Of a DNA stretch of 64,000 nt, positions 8,626 to 18,946 are shown piece after piece. Positions within the stretch are counted from its first letter, which is position 1. Every line of letters starts with the position of its first letter. Under the pieces are notes generated by a model, which searched no databases, was not told the origin of the DNA, and worked only from the letters and a program-made list of their open reading frames with translations. Both the position numbers and the translations under genes were made by a program. Source of the DNA: Marivita sp. GX14005. Lineage in GTDB: Bacteria; Pseudomonadota; Alphaproteobacteria; Rhodobacterales; Rhodobacteraceae. The stretch lies in the NCBI RefSeq assembly GCF_023370775.1, contig NZ_JAMCCQ010000001.1, positions 620,001 to 684,000 of the forward strand. The letters run 5' to 3'.

Positions 8626-9804
8626 ATGCGCGATCTCTTCAACCAACCCACCGACAGGCGCGGCACCCATTCCTCGAAATGGGATCTGATGGAGACACTC
8701 TTCGACGTGCCGCCGGAGGACGGGTTGGCGATGTGGACTGCCGACAGCGATTATCCGACCGCGCCTTGCGTCCTGCGCGCGCTGCAGGAGGCGACGGATC
8801 ACGGTGTTTTCGGATATTTCGCGGATCTGAGCCGATACGAGGCCGCCATAGAATGGTGGATGAAAACCCGCCACGGCTGGGAGATCGACCCAAGCTGGAT
8901 CCTGACCACCCAGGGGCTCGGCAACGCCATCGCGCTCAGCATCGATCTCTGGACGCAGCCGGGCGACCGGATCGTGACGTTCAACCCGGTATACCATGAA
9001 TTCGAACAGAAAATCCGCCGCGCCGGGCGCGAGCCCGTGCAATGCCCGCTGAAACGCGAGGGCGACCGCTACGAGCTTGATTTGGACGATGCGCAATCGC
9101 GGCTCGACGGGACGGAAAAGATGCTCATCTTCTGCTCGCCGCAAAATCCCTCGGGGCGCATCTGGACGCCAGACGAACTCCGCGCCGTCGCCGATTTCGC
9201 CGCGCGCAATGACCTTTTGTTGATCGCCGACGAGATCCACCACGATTTCATCTATCCGGGCCAGACATTCACCCCGTTCGACATCGCCGCCCCTCATGCG
9301 CGCGACCGGCTCATCGTGCTGACGGCCGCCTCAAAGACCTTCAATATCGCCGGACAGAAGACCGGCAACATGATTATCCCCGACGACGAATTGCGCGGGG
9401 AAATGGTGCAGCGCCTGCGCGCAATCGACTACGCACCCAACGCGCTCGGCATCAGAATGGTGACCGCCGCCTATTCTCCCGAAGGCGCCGAATGGGTGGA
9501 TGCGCAGATCGCGCATCTCGACACGAACCGCAAAACTTTCGACGCAGCCGTCAACGCGATCCCCGGCGTGCGGTCGCTCCCGCTTGCCTCCACCTATCTC
9601 GCCTGGGTCGATTTCAGCGGCACCGGCATGAGTTTCGAGGAAATCAGCCGCCGCGTGCGCAAGAATGCCCATATCGCGCCCAGCCCCGGCCCAGAGTTCG
9701 GACCCGGCGGCGAGACGTTCCTGCGCTTCAACCTCGCCACGCAGACGGCGCGGGTCGCCGAAGCCGGCCGCCGATTGCAGGATGCGTTCAGGGATTTGCA
9801 GTAA
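8626..9804 (+). CDS. MalY/PatB-family PLP-dependent C-S lyase or aminotransferase
   Basis: A 392-residue fold-type I PLP enzyme. Residues near the start (LAMWTADSDYPTAPCVLRAL) and the motifs FCSPQNPSGRIW, IADEIHHDF and TAASKTFNIAG (Schiff-base Lys) match the MalY/PatB branch, which usually shows cystathionine beta-lyase activity and sometimes acts as an aminotransferase. The pathway is probably methionine or sulfur amino acid metabolism, but class I/II aminotransferases are hard to separate from sequence alone. It seems monocistronic. A GC-rich intergenic repeat lies just downstream. Confidence 0.85.
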   Translation: MRDLFNQPTDRRGTHSSKWDLMETLFDVPPEDGLAMWTADSDYPTAPCVLRALQEATDHGVFGYFADLSRYEAAIEWWMKTRHGWEIDPSWILTTQGLGNAIALSIDLWTQPGDRIVTFNPVYHEFEQKIRRAGREPVQCPLKREGDRYELDLDDAQSRLDGTEKMLIFCSPQNPSGRIWTPDELRAVADFAARNDLLLIADEIHHDFIYPGQTFTPFDIAAPHARDRLIVLTAASKTFNIAGQKTGNMIIPDDELRGEMVQRLRAIDYAPNALGIRMVTAAYSPEGAEWVDAQIAHLDTNRKTFDAAVNAIPGVRSLPLASTYLAWVDFSGTGMSFEEISRRVRKNAHIAPSPGPEFGPGGETFLRFNLATQTARVAEAGRRLQDAFRDLQ

Positions 9805-9810
9805 CCGGCT

Positions 9811-9867
9811 TCTTTGGGCTTCAAATACCTTGGGGGTGAGGCCGCAGGCCGAGGGGGCAACGCCCCC
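9811..9867. repeat. GC-rich palindromic intergenic repeat, copy 1
   Basis: TTCAAATACC is followed by a GGGGG run, GGCCGCAGGCC and GGGGGCAACGCCCCC. The last two are small hairpins. The same order of elements appears at 33061-33113, and the 5' part again at 59927-59980. Here it lies between convergent genes and may terminate transcription. Confidence 0.75.
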
Positions 9868-9891
9868 TTCCGCACCGATAACCGGAGCGCG

Positions 9892-10353
9892 CTACCGCCC
9901 GGACAGCTTGAACGGCTTCATGCCCTCGCGCGCCAGTTCGTCGGCGCGCTCGTTCTCGGGATGGCCGGCATGTCCCTTGACCCATTGCCAGGTCACGTCA
10001 TGGCGCGCCTGCGCGTCATCGAGCCGCTGCCATAGCTCTACATTCTTGACCGGCTTCTTGTTCGACGTTTTCCAGCCATTGCGCTTCCAGCCATGGATCC
10101 ACCCCGTCACGCCGTTCTTCACATAGGCGCTATCAGTCACGATGGTCACCGAAGAGGGGCGCGACAGCGTCTCCAGCGCGTGGATCGCGGCCAGAAGCTC
10201 CATCCGGTTGTTGGTTGTATTCGCCTCACCGCCCGACAGCGTGCGCTCCTTGATGACGCGTTCGCCCTCTTTGGCCTGCATCAGAACGCCCCAGCCGCCC
10301 GGACCGGGATTCCCCGAGCAGGCTCCGTCGGTATAGGCATAGAGATCGGGCAT
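9892..10353 (-). CDS. rnhA: Ribonuclease HI
   Basis: A 153-residue endonuclease that cuts the RNA strand of RNA-DNA hybrids. It shows [16 protein letters not shown] (catalytic Asp), [13 protein letters not shown] (catalytic Glu), VTDSAYV (Asp) and [15 protein letters not shown] (His and the last Asp), so the active site is complete. The start at 10353 matches the family's usual N-terminus; a longer open frame upstream to 11064 is arginine-rich and not credible as protein. The DUF3429 gene lies upstream on the same strand, 65 bases away. Confidence 0.96.
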   Translation of the reverse strand: MPDLYAYTDGACSGNPGPGGWGVLMQAKEGERVIKERTLSGGEANTTNNRMELLAAIHALETLSRPSSVTIVTDSAYVKNGVTGWIHGWKRNGWKTSNKKPVKNVELWQRLDDAQARHDVTWQWVKGHAGHPENERADELAREGMKPFKLSGR

Positions 10354-10418
10354 CGCATCTATCCGGCAAGGTTCGCCGCCGCTTACCCCGTCGCGGCGCC
10401 CGCGTCGAGAGACGCGGC

Positions 10419-10871
10419 CTAGTAAAACACCCCGACCGACAGGCAAAGCACCACGAGCGCCGTCAGAAGCACGCGCAGCTCCATCCACCATTTCGGCGCG
10501 AGCCCCCAGCGCCAGAAGGCGAAATCGAGGATCAGCAGACCCAGAAACCCGAAGATGAGGTTCGTGCCCGCCGAAACCGGCCCGCCCCCCGTCATGAAGA
10601 AGGCCCAGAGCGCCGGGATCACCGACAGGATATATCCGGTCGCCGCCTGCCCGCCCCGTGTCGTGGTGGCAAACCCCCACAGAACGCCCGACATGAAGGC
10701 GAGGATCACCATACCGTAGGACAGTTGCACATAAGGGCCGATGAAGCGCGGCCCGAGCGTGTCGAGCCCCCATTGCGCGGCCCCGTCCGATACCAGCGTG
10801 AACGCGCCCCATGCGAACGGAATGACACCGGCAAGCCCGAGGATCAGCGCGGAAGATGGAATTTTCGTCAT
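10419..10871 (-). CDS. DUF3429 family membrane protein
   Basis: A 150-residue integral membrane protein with about five helices covering almost all its length, of the DUF3429 type ([13 protein letters not shown] near the start, a GGxxATGY loop in the middle). The family is found mainly in alpha- and gammaproteobacteria and has no established biochemical function. GAAGGG lies 9 bases before the ATG. It probably shares a transcript with rnhA and is divergent from the helicase gene, with 146 bases between starts. Confidence 0.78.
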   Translation of the reverse strand: MTKIPSSALILGLAGVIPFAWGAFTLVSDGAAQWGLDTLGPRFIGPYVQLSYGMVILAFMSGVLWGFATTTRGGQAATGYILSVIPALWAFFMTGGGPVSAGTNLIFGFLGLLILDFAFWRWGLAPKWWMELRVLLTALVVLCLSVGVFY

Positions 10872-11017
10872 GCGGGCGGCCCTTCGATTGCATGAGGCGC
10901 GACATAGCGCGGAGGCGCGGAGGCGCCAAGCGGGGACAGGCTATACATTCGCGCTTCGATGATATAAACGCGCGCTTTGGCCCGCTTATGGGCCGCTGAC
11001 AAAGAAGACGCACTCCC

Positions 11018-12994
11018 GTGAAAAAAGCCCTGCAAGACGCTCTCGATGCGCGTGGATACGACACGCTGACCCCTGTTCAGGAGGCGGTTCTGAACCCCGG
11101 TTACACCGGCGCCGATCTGCTGGTTTCGGCGCAGACCGGATCGGGCAAGACACTCGGTTTCGGGCTGGCCATCGCACCGACCGTGCTGGGCAGCGAAGAG
11201 GCGTTCGGCCCGGCGGGCGCGCCTTTGGCCTTGGTCATCGCGCCGACGCGGGAACTCGCCCTGCAGGTCAAGCGCGAGCTTGCGTGGCTTTACGCGCAAG
11301 CCGGGGTCGTCATGGCCTCGACCGTGGGCGGCATGGACATGCGCGATGAACGGCGCGCGCTGGAGCGCGGAGCGCATATCGTCGTCGCCACGCCGGGGCG
11401 GCTGCGCGATCACATCATGCGCGGGTCGATCGATCTGGGCCAATGCCGCGCCGTCGTGCTGGACGAGGCGGACGAGATGCTCGATCTGGGGTTCCGAGAG
11501 GATCTGGAATTCATCCTCGGCGAAGCGCCCGAGGACCGGCAGACGCTGATGTTCTCGGCCACCGTGCCGAAGATGATCGCGGCGCTGGCAAAAAGCTACC
11601 AGCGAGACGCGATTCGGGTGGTCACGAAATCCGATGCCGGCCAGCACGCCGATATTTCCTACCGCGCGATGATGGTGAGCGACCGCGACACCGACAACGC
11701 GGTGATCAACACGCTGCGCTATTATGAGGCGCCCAATGCCATCGTGTTTGCCAACACCCGCGCGATGGTGAACCGGCTGACGACGCGGCTGTCGAATCGC
11801 GGCTTTCAGGTTGTGGCCCTGTCTGGCGAGTTGTCGCAGACCGAGCGCACCCACGCGCTTCAGGCGATGCGCGACGGGCGCGCGCAGGTTTGCGTGGCGA
11901 CTGACGTGGCCGCGCGCGGCATCGATCTGCCCAATCTCGATCTTGTGGTGCATGCCGAACTGCCGTCGAACCACGAAACGCTGCTGCACCGCTCGGGCCG
12001 GACGGGCCGCGCTGGGCGCAAGGGGGTCTCGGCGCTTATCGTGACGCCCAAGGTGCGCAAGAAGGCCGAGCGTATCCTGGGCGCGGCGAAGCTGAAGGCC
12101 GATTGGGGCGAGGCCCCTTCCGCCGAGGAGGTGCTCGCGCGGGATGAAGAGCGCATGTTCAGCGATCCCGTCTGGGACACGCCCACCGCGGATTCCGAAA
12201 GCGCAGTCGTGGCGCGCCTCGTGGACGAAAAATCGCCCGAGCAGATCGCAGCCGCCTATCTGCGACTCTTCCGCGAGCAGCACACCGCGCCGGAGGAATT
12301 GTCGGACCCGCAGGCGAGGCCGGAAAAGCGCCCCGAGTTCGGCCCCAGCGTCTGGTTCGCCGTTTCGGGCGGGCGCGAGGCAGGGGCGGAGCCGCGCCGC
12401 GTCTTGCCGATGATCTGCGGTGCCGGCGATCTGGGCAAGGACGACGTGGGCGCGATCCGCATTCAACAGGACCGCTCGCTTGTGCAGATCAAGGAAGGCT
12501 CGGTCCAGCGGCTTCTGAACGCGGTGGGACCGGATATGGAGCTTGAGAAGGGCGTCACGCTGACCCGTCTCGACCAAGCGCCACAGTTCGACCGCGCTTC
12601 GCGGCCTGCGGGCAAGGCAGGACCAAAGCCCGAACGCAAACCGCATCGCGACGGGCCGAAACCGGCGCGCAAGCCTGCTCCTGCCACTGCCGAGCCGAAA
12701 CCGCAGCCGTCCTCCGCACCGATCGACTGGAACGACGCGCCTGTGCCGCGCGTGAAAAAGCCCAAACCGGCGGACCGGAAACCGGCCGGAACGGCCAAAG
12801 CCAAATCTGGCGGCGACCGTTTCCCGCGCCGCGATACGCCTGCGGCCGGCGAGGCGAAACCCTACAGGCCGCGCAAGAAAGGGCCGCCCCCGCCCGCTGG
12901 CAAGCCGAACAGCAAGAAGAACAAGGCCCGCGCCAAAGCCGCCGATCCGTCGCAGCGCATGGGCAAGCCGCGCAAACCGGCGGGCAAGCGCTGA
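11018..12994 (+). CDS. DEAD-box RNA helicase with basic Pro/Lys-rich tail
   Basis: A 658-residue ATP-dependent RNA helicase. In order: Q-motif region (LTPVQEAVL), Walker A AQTGSGKT (38-45), [17 protein letters not shown] (149-152), SAT (180-182), then a helicase C domain with [13 protein letters not shown]. After the core, an alpha-beta segment around residues 440-520 resembles the DbpA/CsdA RNA-binding domain. The last 130 residues or so are rich in Lys, Pro and Arg and probably disordered, binding RNA non-specifically. CsdA/DeaD-type proteins act in ribosome assembly and RNA decay at low temperature. The start codon is GTG with only a weak AAGAAG upstream. Confidence 0.92.
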   Translation: MKKALQDALDARGYDTLTPVQEAVLNPGYTGADLLVSAQTGSGKTLGFGLAIAPTVLGSEEAFGPAGAPLALVIAPTRELALQVKRELAWLYAQAGVVMASTVGGMDMRDERRALERGAHIVVATPGRLRDHIMRGSIDLGQCRAVVLDEADEMLDLGFREDLEFILGEAPEDRQTLMFSATVPKMIAALAKSYQRDAIRVVTKSDAGQHADISYRAMMVSDRDTDNAVINTLRYYEAPNAIVFANTRAMVNRLTTRLSNRGFQVVALSGELSQTERTHALQAMRDGRAQVCVATDVAARGIDLPNLDLVVHAELPSNHETLLHRSGRTGRAGRKGVSALIVTPKVRKKAERILGAAKLKADWGEAPSAEEVLARDEERMFSDPVWDTPTADSESAVVARLVDEKSPEQIAAAYLRLFREQHTAPEELSDPQARPEKRPEFGPSVWFAVSGGREAGAEPRRVLPMICGAGDLGKDDVGAIRIQQDRSLVQIKEGSVQRLLNAVGPDMELEKGVTLTRLDQAPQFDRASRPAGKAGPKPERKPHRDGPKPARKPAPATAEPKPQPSSAPIDWNDAPVPRVKKPKPADRKPAGTAKAKSGGDRFPRRDTPAAGEAKPYRPRKKGPPPPAGKPNSKKNKARAKAADPSQRMGKPRKPAGKR

Positions 12995-13003
12995 CGCGCG
13001 GGG

Positions 13004-13954
13004 CTACGCCGGAACGCGCAAGACCCTCGGCACCTTGAATTCGACGTTTTCGACGGCGGTCTCGACCATCTCGACCGTCACATCGAACCGCTCTCGAAAG
13101 GCGTCGATCACTTCGGTGATCAGCTCCTCCGGCGCGCTGGCCCCGGCGGTGATGCCGATAGAACCGATCCCTTCGAGCGCGCGCCAATCGATATCTGGCG
13201 CGCGCTGGACAAGCTGGGCATAGCCGCATCCGGCCTTGCGCCCGACCTCGACCAGACGGCGCGAGTTCGACGAATTGGGCGCGCCGACGACCAGCATCGC
13301 ATCGCAACGCGGCGCCATCGCCTTGACCGCCTCTTGCCGGTTCGTCGTGGCGTAGCAGATGTCTTCCTTGTGCGGACCGACGATATTGGGAAACCGCGCC
13401 GTGAGCGCGGCGACGATATCGGCGGTATCGTCCACCGAAAGCGTCGTCTGCGTCACGAAAGCCAGCTTGTCCGGGTCGCGCACATCGACATGGGCCACAT
13501 CCGCCACCGTCTCCACCAGAAGCACCTCGCCGTCGGGAAGCTGGCCCATCGTTCCAATGGTTTCGGGGTGGCCCTCATGGCCGATCATGATGATCTGCAA
13601 GCCGTTGTCGTGATGCCGCGCCGCCTCGATATGGACCTTGCTGACCAGCGGGCAGGTCGCATCGACATAGATCATCTCGCGCTTGGCCGCCTCGGCAGGA
13701 ACGGCCTTGGGCACGCCATGCGCGGAAAAGATCACCGGGCGATCGTCGGGGCAGTCCTCCAGCTCCTCGACAAAGACCGCGCCCTTGTCGCGCAGGCTGT
13801 CCACGACGAACTTGTTATGCACGATCTCGTGCCGGACAAAGACCGGCGCGCCCCATTTTTCAAGCGCCATCTCCACAATCTTGATCGCACGGTCCACGCC
13901 GGCGCAAAAGCCGCGCGGTGCGGCGAGATACAGTGTCAGGGGCGGTTTGGGCAT
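13004..13954 (-). CDS. ispH: 4-hydroxy-3-methylbut-2-enyl diphosphate reductase
   Basis: A 316-residue iron-sulfur enzyme performing the last step of the MEP isoprenoid pathway, reducing HMBPP to IPP and DMAPP. The three cluster ligands are visible at Cys17 ([11 protein letters not shown]), Cys101 ([11 protein letters not shown]) and Cys200 ([10 protein letters not shown]), together with the GHEGHPE substrate-binding motif. Start 13954 is supported by GAGGA upstream; an extension to 13981 adds nine hydrophilic residues with no ribosome site. It is convergent with the helicase gene across 9 bases. Confidence 0.96.
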   Translation of the reverse strand: MPKPPLTLYLAAPRGFCAGVDRAIKIVEMALEKWGAPVFVRHEIVHNKFVVDSLRDKGAVFVEELEDCPDDRPVIFSAHGVPKAVPAEAAKREMIYVDATCPLVSKVHIEAARHHDNGLQIIMIGHEGHPETIGTMGQLPDGEVLLVETVADVAHVDVRDPDKLAFVTQTTLSVDDTADIVAALTARFPNIVGPHKEDICYATTNRQEAVKAMAPRCDAMLVVGAPNSSNSRRLVEVGRKAGCGYAQLVQRAPDIDWRALEGIGSIGITAGASAPEELITEVIDAFRERFDVTVEMVETAVENVEFKVPRVLRVPA

Positions 13955-14080
13955 TGGTTCCTCGTCTCCGTGTCTGCGCAAGAATTATGACGTATCGCCC
14001 TTCGGGTCTAGGATATGCGCTCACAAAGCAGTGACTTGACGTTCCAGCGCGGGAAGGTGGTTAAGGAGCCGAAGTCAAAA

Positions 14081-14563
14081 ATGCAGGATCATATGAAGAA
14101 AATCGCCCTTGCAGGAACCGTCGGCCTGATTGTCGTTACCGGATCGGTGCTGTTCATGACGAACAGCGCCGAAAGCGCGGATGGGCGCCTGCCCTATACC
14201 GATGAGGCGCGTGTGGCCGAAGGGGCCGCGCTTTACGAGACCTACTGCGCAAGCTGCCACGGCGCCGATCTCGAAGGGGAACCGAATTGGCAAACGCCGG
14301 ATGCGGAAGGCTACCTGCCCGCTCCGCCGCATGACGAGACCGGCCATACCTGGCATCACGACGACACGCTGCTGGTGCGGATCGTGACCGAAGGCACCGA
14401 GGCGATCGCGGGCGGCGATTATCGCTCGAACATGATCGGCTTTGGCGATGTGATGTCGGAGGGCGAGATCCTGAACGTGCTGGCCTATATCAAGTCCACT
14501 TGGCCCGCGGAGGTGATCGAGATCCATAACGAGATCAACACGCGGCAGGAGCGGATGCAGTAG
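14081..14563 (+). CDS. Exported cytochrome c (single haem)
   Basis: A small c-type cytochrome: an N-terminal signal or anchor helix, then a CASCHG haem-attachment site in a class I-like domain of about 100 residues, with a distal Met candidate in SNMIGFGDVM. It would carry electrons in the periplasm. The start is uncertain: AAGGAG lies 12 bases before the ATG at 14081, giving 160 residues, while the ATG at 14093 gives a cleaner MKKIALAG signal peptide but has only AGGA four bases upstream. No oxidase or dehydrogenase partner is adjacent; a YqaA-family gene converges with it. Confidence 0.85.
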   Translation: MQDHMKKIALAGTVGLIVVTGSVLFMTNSAESADGRLPYTDEARVAEGAALYETYCASCHGADLEGEPNWQTPDAEGYLPAPPHDETGHTWHHDDTLLVRIVTEGTEAIAGGDYRSNMIGFGDVMSEGEILNVLAYIKSTWPAEVIEIHNEINTRQERMQ

Positions 14564-14569
14564 GCGTAG

Positions 14570-15007
14570 TCAAAACGCCGCTGCGGTGAACCACGCCACG
14601 GCGATATAGCGCACCGTCTTGGCGATCGTCACGAGGCCGAAAAATACCCACGGACTCGTGCGCATCACCCCCGCGATGATCGTGAGTGCATCCCCCAAGG
14701 GTGCCCAGCTGAGAAGCAGCGTCCAGACGCCCCATCTCGCATACCAATTCTGTGCGCGATCGAGCTGGCTTTGCGTGACGGGAAACCACCGACGTCCGCG
14801 ATAGCGCTCCAAGACGCGCCCCAGAGCGTAATTCAGGCCCGAACCAAGGATATTGCCAACGCTGGCGACGATGACGATCCATTCGATCGGTATTTCGCCG
14901 CGCAGTTGCAGCGCGATGAACACGATCTCGGATTGGAAAGGAAGGATCGTCGCTGCCCCGAAAGCGGCGATGAACAGCCCGCCAAGCGACAGCGCGGTTT
15001 CATACAT
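14570..15007 (-). CDS. YqaA-family (DedA-like) membrane protein
   Basis: A 145-residue membrane protein with about four helices and the YqaA/DedA-type elements: an FQSEIVFIAL segment, VGNILGSGLNYALGR with conserved Gly and Asn, and SWAPLGDALTIIAGVMR. DedA-related proteins are implicated in flipping or moving lipids and in membrane potential homeostasis; YqaA itself is uncharacterised. It converges with the cytochrome c gene (6 bases between stops) and follows the NYN-domain gene on the same strand by about 30 bases. Confidence 0.83.
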   Translation of the reverse strand: MYETALSLGGLFIAAFGAATILPFQSEIVFIALQLRGEIPIEWIVIVASVGNILGSGLNYALGRVLERYRGRRWFPVTQSQLDRAQNWYARWGVWTLLLSWAPLGDALTIIAGVMRTSPWVFFGLVTIAKTVRYIAVAWFTAAAF

Positions 15008-15037
15008 GGAGCCGGAACTGCAACACGCGGGCGGCGA

Positions 15038-15607
15038 TCAGCTTTCCGCGTCGGCAGTCTGCCGGTCGTGGGCCGGCTCGCGCGGCGGGCGGCCGATCAC
15101 CTCGCGCAGTTCGTCAAGCTCGATGAAATTGTCGGCCTGACGTCGCAATTCATCGGCGATCATCGGTGGCTGGCTGCGGATCGTGGAAACAACGGAAACC
15201 CGCACGCCGCGACGCTGCAGGCTTTCGACCAGCGGGCGGAAATCGCCATCGCCGGAAAAGAGCACGATATGATCGACATGATCGGCCAATTCCATCGCAT
15301 CGACCGTCAATTCGATATCCATATTCCCCTTGACCTTGCGCCGCCCCTGGCTGTCGACATATTCTTTCGCTGGCTTGGTGCGCATGTTGAAGCCGTTGTA
15401 GTGGAGCCAATCCACCAGAGGCCGGATCGGGGAATAATCGTCATTCTCAAGCAGCGCGGTGTAATAGAAGGCGCGCAACAGCTTGCCCCGGCGCAGGAAC
15501 TCCTGACGCAGAAGCTTGTAATCGATATCGAAACCGAGGGATTTGCCAGCCGCGTAGAGATTGGAACCGTCAATGAACAACGCAAGCCGTTCGTCTTTGT
15601 AAAACAT
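15038..15607 (-). CDS. NYN-domain (LabA/DUF88-like) putative nuclease
   Basis: A 189-residue soluble protein with the NYN (PIN-like) nuclease signature: LFIDGSNLY near the start with an Asp, NMDIELTVDAM in the middle and FSGDGDFRPLVE, the acidic residues expected to bind metal. NYN/LabA proteins are candidate RNA-processing ribonucleases. The tail is hydrophilic. The gene is divergent from folK across 146 comparatively AT-rich bases. RNA processing is inferred from the fold alone. Confidence 0.85.
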   Translation of the reverse strand: MFYKDERLALFIDGSNLYAAGKSLGFDIDYKLLRQEFLRRGKLLRAFYYTALLENDDYSPIRPLVDWLHYNGFNMRTKPAKEYVDSQGRRKVKGNMDIELTVDAMELADHVDHIVLFSGDGDFRPLVESLQRRGVRVSVVSTIRSQPPMIADELRRQADNFIELDELREVIGRPPREPAHDRQTADAES

Positions 15608-15753
15608 GAATTGGGCCTCTCACAAAATTCTGCGACACTGACTCAACGGAAATCCGAAGCCTCATAGCCAAGTCGCGTCGCATGACTTAATGGCCCAGAA
15701 AAACACCGCAAGATGTAATTTCCGGTCAATTTCTAAAACAATACGAGCATACT

Positions 15754-16317
15754 ATGAACGATTTCTTGATCGCTCTGGGAAGTAACGTAGCGTCAAGCGG
15801 ACTTTCGCCAAGTGCGGTTTTGCGCAAATCGCTTCCCGCTCTTCAAAGCGCTGACATTACGGTTGTTTCCGTAAGCAAGATCTACCGGACACCGTGTTTT
15901 CCAACTGGGGCCGGGCCGGATTACGCCAATGCCGCGGCGCAACTGCGCGCCGACTTGGACCCCGAGGACATGCTTTCGCATCTTCACAAGATCGAATCGC
16001 TTTTCGGGCGCGAGAGGCGGCAGCGATGGGGCATGCGCACGCTTGATCTCGATTTGATCGCGTGCGGTGACATGGTGCTGCCCGATGTCGAAACCTTCAA
16101 CGCCTGGCGGTGCCTTCCGCCCGAGATGCAGTGCGCAGCGGCCCCCGAGCGGCTGATCCTGCCGCATCCGAGATTGCAGGATCGCGCTTTTGTGCTTGTG
16201 CCGATGCGGGAAATTGCGGCAAACTGGCGGCATCCGGTCCTTGGCCGAACGATTGCGGATTTGTGCGATGCGCTCCCGTCAGAGCTTCTGTCGGAGATTG
16301 TTGCGCTCGACGATTGA
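15754..16317 (+). CDS. folK: 2-amino-4-hydroxy-6-hydroxymethyldihydropteridine pyrophosphokinase
   Basis: A 187-residue folate-pathway enzyme that transfers pyrophosphate from ATP to 6-hydroxymethyl-dihydropterin. It shows IALGSN at the N-terminus, [10 protein letters not shown], and the signature [15 protein letters not shown], with a later [16 protein letters not shown]. The C-terminus is about 25 residues longer than the E. coli enzyme. The 5' end has an AT-richer composition than its neighbours, and the ribosome-binding site is weak. It heads the long plus-strand housekeeping run. Confidence 0.94.
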   Translation: MNDFLIALGSNVASSGLSPSAVLRKSLPALQSADITVVSVSKIYRTPCFPTGAGPDYANAAAQLRADLDPEDMLSHLHKIESLFGRERRQRWGMRTLDLDLIACGDMVLPDVETFNAWRCLPPEMQCAAAPERLILPHPRLQDRAFVLVPMREIAANWRHPVLGRTIADLCDALPSELLSEIVALDD

Positions 16318-16394
16318 TCGCGGCTTGTATTCGGGCAACACGCGCGATACATAACGGATTCTCAAAGACTGCCCGATGGATTGGAGTGTGTGTC

Positions 16395-16748
16395 ATGGCC
16401 CGCGTGACGGTTGAAGACTGCGTCGATAAGGTTCCGAACCGCTTTGAACTGGTTATGCTCGCTGCGCACCGTGCGCGCGAAATCGCCAGCGGTGCGGCAA
16501 TCACCGTGGATCGCGACAATGACAAGAACCCGGTCGTCGCGCTTCGCGAAATCGCGGACGAGACGCAATCGGCCGACGATCTGCGCGAACGTCTGATCGA
16601 ATCGAACCAGACCCAGATCGAAGTCGACGAGCCGGAAGAAGATGCAATGGCGCTTCTGATGGGGGCCGAGCCCGACAAGCCCGCCGAGGATGATCTGTCG
16701 GAAGAAAAGCTGCTCCGCGCTTTGATGGAGGCGCAGGGCCAGGGCTGA
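16395..16748 (+). CDS. rpoZ: RNA polymerase omega subunit
   Basis: A 117-residue protein beginning [20 protein letters not shown] and continuing [11 protein letters not shown], the invariant omega core that helps assemble beta prime and responds to ppGpp in proteobacteria. The acidic C-terminal extension is usual for alphaproteobacteria. GGAG is 8 bases before the ATG. It lies directly upstream of the (p)ppGpp synthetase gene, as in many proteobacteria (E. coli rpoZ-spoT). Confidence 0.96.
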   Translation: MARVTVEDCVDKVPNRFELVMLAAHRAREIASGAAITVDRDNDKNPVVALREIADETQSADDLRERLIESNQTQIEVDEPEEDAMALLMGAEPDKPAEDDLSEEKLLRALMEAQGQG

Positions 16749-16787
16749 GGCCTGCCATGATGCGGGCCGCATGAGAATGAGGCGCCG

Positions 16788-18926
16788 ATGATCGCGGCAG
16801 ACGACCTTGTTGCGCTCGTGCGCAACTACAATCCCAGAACGAACGAATCTCTGATCCGCGCGGCCTATGATTACGGCCGCGCGATGCACGAGGGCCAAAC
16901 CCGCCATTCGGGCGAGCCGTATTTCTCGCACCCCGTGGCCGTTGCCGCGATCCTGACCGAACAGCAGCTTGACGACGCCACGATCATCACGGCGCTCCTG
17001 CACGACACGATCGAAGACACCAAATCGACCTATTCCGAGGTCGCCGACCGCTTCGGTGCCGAGGTGGCGATGCTGGTCGATGGCGTGACCAAGCTGACCA
17101 ATCTGCAACTGTCGAGTTCCGAGACGAAGCAGGCCGAGAATTTCCGCAAGCTCTTCATGGCAATGTCCAAGGATTTGCGGGTGATCCTCGTCAAGCTGGC
17201 GGACCGTCTGCATAACATGCGCACGATCAAGGCCATGCGTCCTGACAAGCAGGTGCAAAAGGCACGCGAGACAATGGATATCTATGCGCCGCTCGCGGGA
17301 CGCATGGGCATGCAATGGATGCGCGAGGAGCTTGAGGATCTCGCGTTCCGGGTGCTCAACCCGGAGGGCCGTGCCAGCATCATCCGCCGCTTCATCACCC
17401 TGCAACGCGAGACGGGCGATGTGATCTACAAGATCACCGGCGACATGCGCATCGAGCTCGACAAGGCCGGGATCGATGCCGATGTGTTCGGCCGCGCCAA
17501 GAAGCCCTATTCCATCTGGCGCAAGATGGAAGAAAAGGAAATCGGCTTCTCGCGCCTCTCGGACATTTACGGCTTTCGGATCATCACCCACTCGATCGAA
17601 GATTGCTACAAGACGCTCGGCGTGATCCATCAACGCTGGCGCGCCATTCCGGGCCGGTTTAAGGATTACATCAGCGAGCCGAAATCGAACGGCTACCGTT
17701 CGATCCACACCACCGTTTCGGGGCGCGATGGCAAGCGGGTCGAGGTGCAGATCCGCACGCGCCAGATGCATGACGTTGCGGAAACCGGCGTCGCTGCGCA
17801 TTGGTCCTATCGCGATGGCGTGCGGGGGGAAAACCCCTTTGCGGTCGATCCCGCAAAATGGGTCGCCTCGCTGACCGAGCAATTCATCGGCGAGGACGAT
17901 CACGAGGATTTCCTCGAAGCGGTCAAGCTGGAGATGTATCCCGACAAGGTGTTCTGCTTCACGCCCAAGGGCGATGTGGTCAAGCTGCCGCGCGGGGCGA
18001 CGCCGCTCGATTTCGCCTATGCGATCCATACGCGGATCGGATCGGCCTGCGTCGGCGCCAAGGTGGATGGCCTTCGCGTGCCGCTCTGGACGCGGCTGAA
18101 GAACGGGCAGTCGGTCGATATCATCACTGCCGAAGGCCAGTCTCCGCAATCCACATGGCTCGATATCGCAACCACCGGAAAGGCGAAATCCGCGATCCGG
18201 CGCGCCCTGCGCGAAGCCGGGCGCGAAAGGTTTGCGCAGCTTGGGCGCGAACTGGCGCGGTCGGCTTTCGAGAATGTCGGCAAGAAGGCCAGCGACAAGG
18301 TTCTGGAAATGGCGGCGCGGAACCTGCGGATCCCCGATGCGCAGGAACTGCTCGCCCGGCTCGGCAGCGCCGAGATGTCGGCCCGCGAAGCCGTTGCCGC
18401 CGTCTATCCCGATCTGGCGCCCGAGCCGCTGGAATTCGTGGAATTGCAAAGCGCGGTGATCGGGCTCGATCACGGGCAGGCCTTTGATCGGGCGCCCTGC
18501 TGTCAGCCCCTGCCGGGCGAGAGGATCGTTGGGATCACGCAATGCGGGCGGGGTGTGATCGTTCACGGCATCGATTGCGAGGCGCTCGCCGGGTTCGAGG
18601 ACGAGCCCCGCCGCTGGATGGACCTGCGTTGGGCCATCGGAAATCATCCGCCCGTCTATACCGTTACGCTCGAACTGGTCATCGGCAATGACGCCGGTGT
18701 GCTGGGGCGGATTTGCACATTGATCGGGGAACAGAAGGCCAATATCTCGGACCTGAATTTCGTGGACCGCAAACCGGATTTTTACAAGCTGCTGATAGAT
18801 ATCGACCTGTGCGATGCGAACCATCTGCATTCGGTCATGTCGGCACTGGAAGCGGAAAGCGATGTCGCATCTGTCGTGCGGCGCAGGGATCCTGACCTGT
18901 CGCATGCGGCGGCTGCGGCCGAATAG
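16788..18926 (+). CDS. rsh: Bifunctional (p)ppGpp synthetase/hydrolase (RSH)
   Basis: A 712-residue long RSH enzyme. The HD hydrolase domain has His48 (YFSHP) and His72-Asp73 (LLHDTIEDT). The synthetase domain has GRAKKPYSIWRKM (235-247) and Asp259 in LSDIYGFRI. A TGS domain (CFTPKGDVVKLPRGATPLDFAY) and a C-terminal ACT domain from about residue 635 follow. Both catalytic centres look intact, so it should make and destroy the alarmone and be the main stringent-response enzyme, as in other alphaproteobacteria with one long RSH. It is 40 bases downstream of rpoZ. Confidence 0.95.
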   Translation: MIAADDLVALVRNYNPRTNESLIRAAYDYGRAMHEGQTRHSGEPYFSHPVAVAAILTEQQLDDATIITALLHDTIEDTKSTYSEVADRFGAEVAMLVDGVTKLTNLQLSSSETKQAENFRKLFMAMSKDLRVILVKLADRLHNMRTIKAMRPDKQVQKARETMDIYAPLAGRMGMQWMREELEDLAFRVLNPEGRASIIRRFITLQRETGDVIYKITGDMRIELDKAGIDADVFGRAKKPYSIWRKMEEKEIGFSRLSDIYGFRIITHSIEDCYKTLGVIHQRWRAIPGRFKDYISEPKSNGYRSIHTTVSGRDGKRVEVQIRTRQMHDVAETGVAAHWSYRDGVRGENPFAVDPAKWVASLTEQFIGEDDHEDFLEAVKLEMYPDKVFCFTPKGDVVKLPRGATPLDFAYAIHTRIGSACVGAKVDGLRVPLWTRLKNGQSVDIITAEGQSPQSTWLDIATTGKAKSAIRRALREAGRERFAQLGRELARSAFENVGKKASDKVLEMAARNLRIPDAQELLARLGSAEMSAREAVAAVYPDLAPEPLEFVELQSAVIGLDHGQAFDRAPCCQPLPGERIVGITQCGRGVIVHGIDCEALAGFEDEPRRWMDLRWAIGNHPPVYTVTLELVIGNDAGVLGRICTLIGEQKANISDLNFVDRKPDFYKLLIDIDLCDANHLHSVMSALEAESDVASVVRRRDPDLSHAAAAAE

Positions 18927-18946
18927 GAAGATCGAAGGGACGGGAT

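Noticed and set aside
10868-12646. An open minus-strand frame of 592 codons opposite the DEAD-box helicase
   Set aside because: Same composition artefact; the plus-strand protein has all helicase motifs. No ribosome-binding site supports the antisense frame.
16362-18905. An open minus-strand frame of 847 codons opposite the rsh gene
   Set aside because: High GC makes long antisense frames common. Its translation is rich in Arg, His and Asp with no domain logic, while the plus strand carries a complete, recognisable RSH enzyme.
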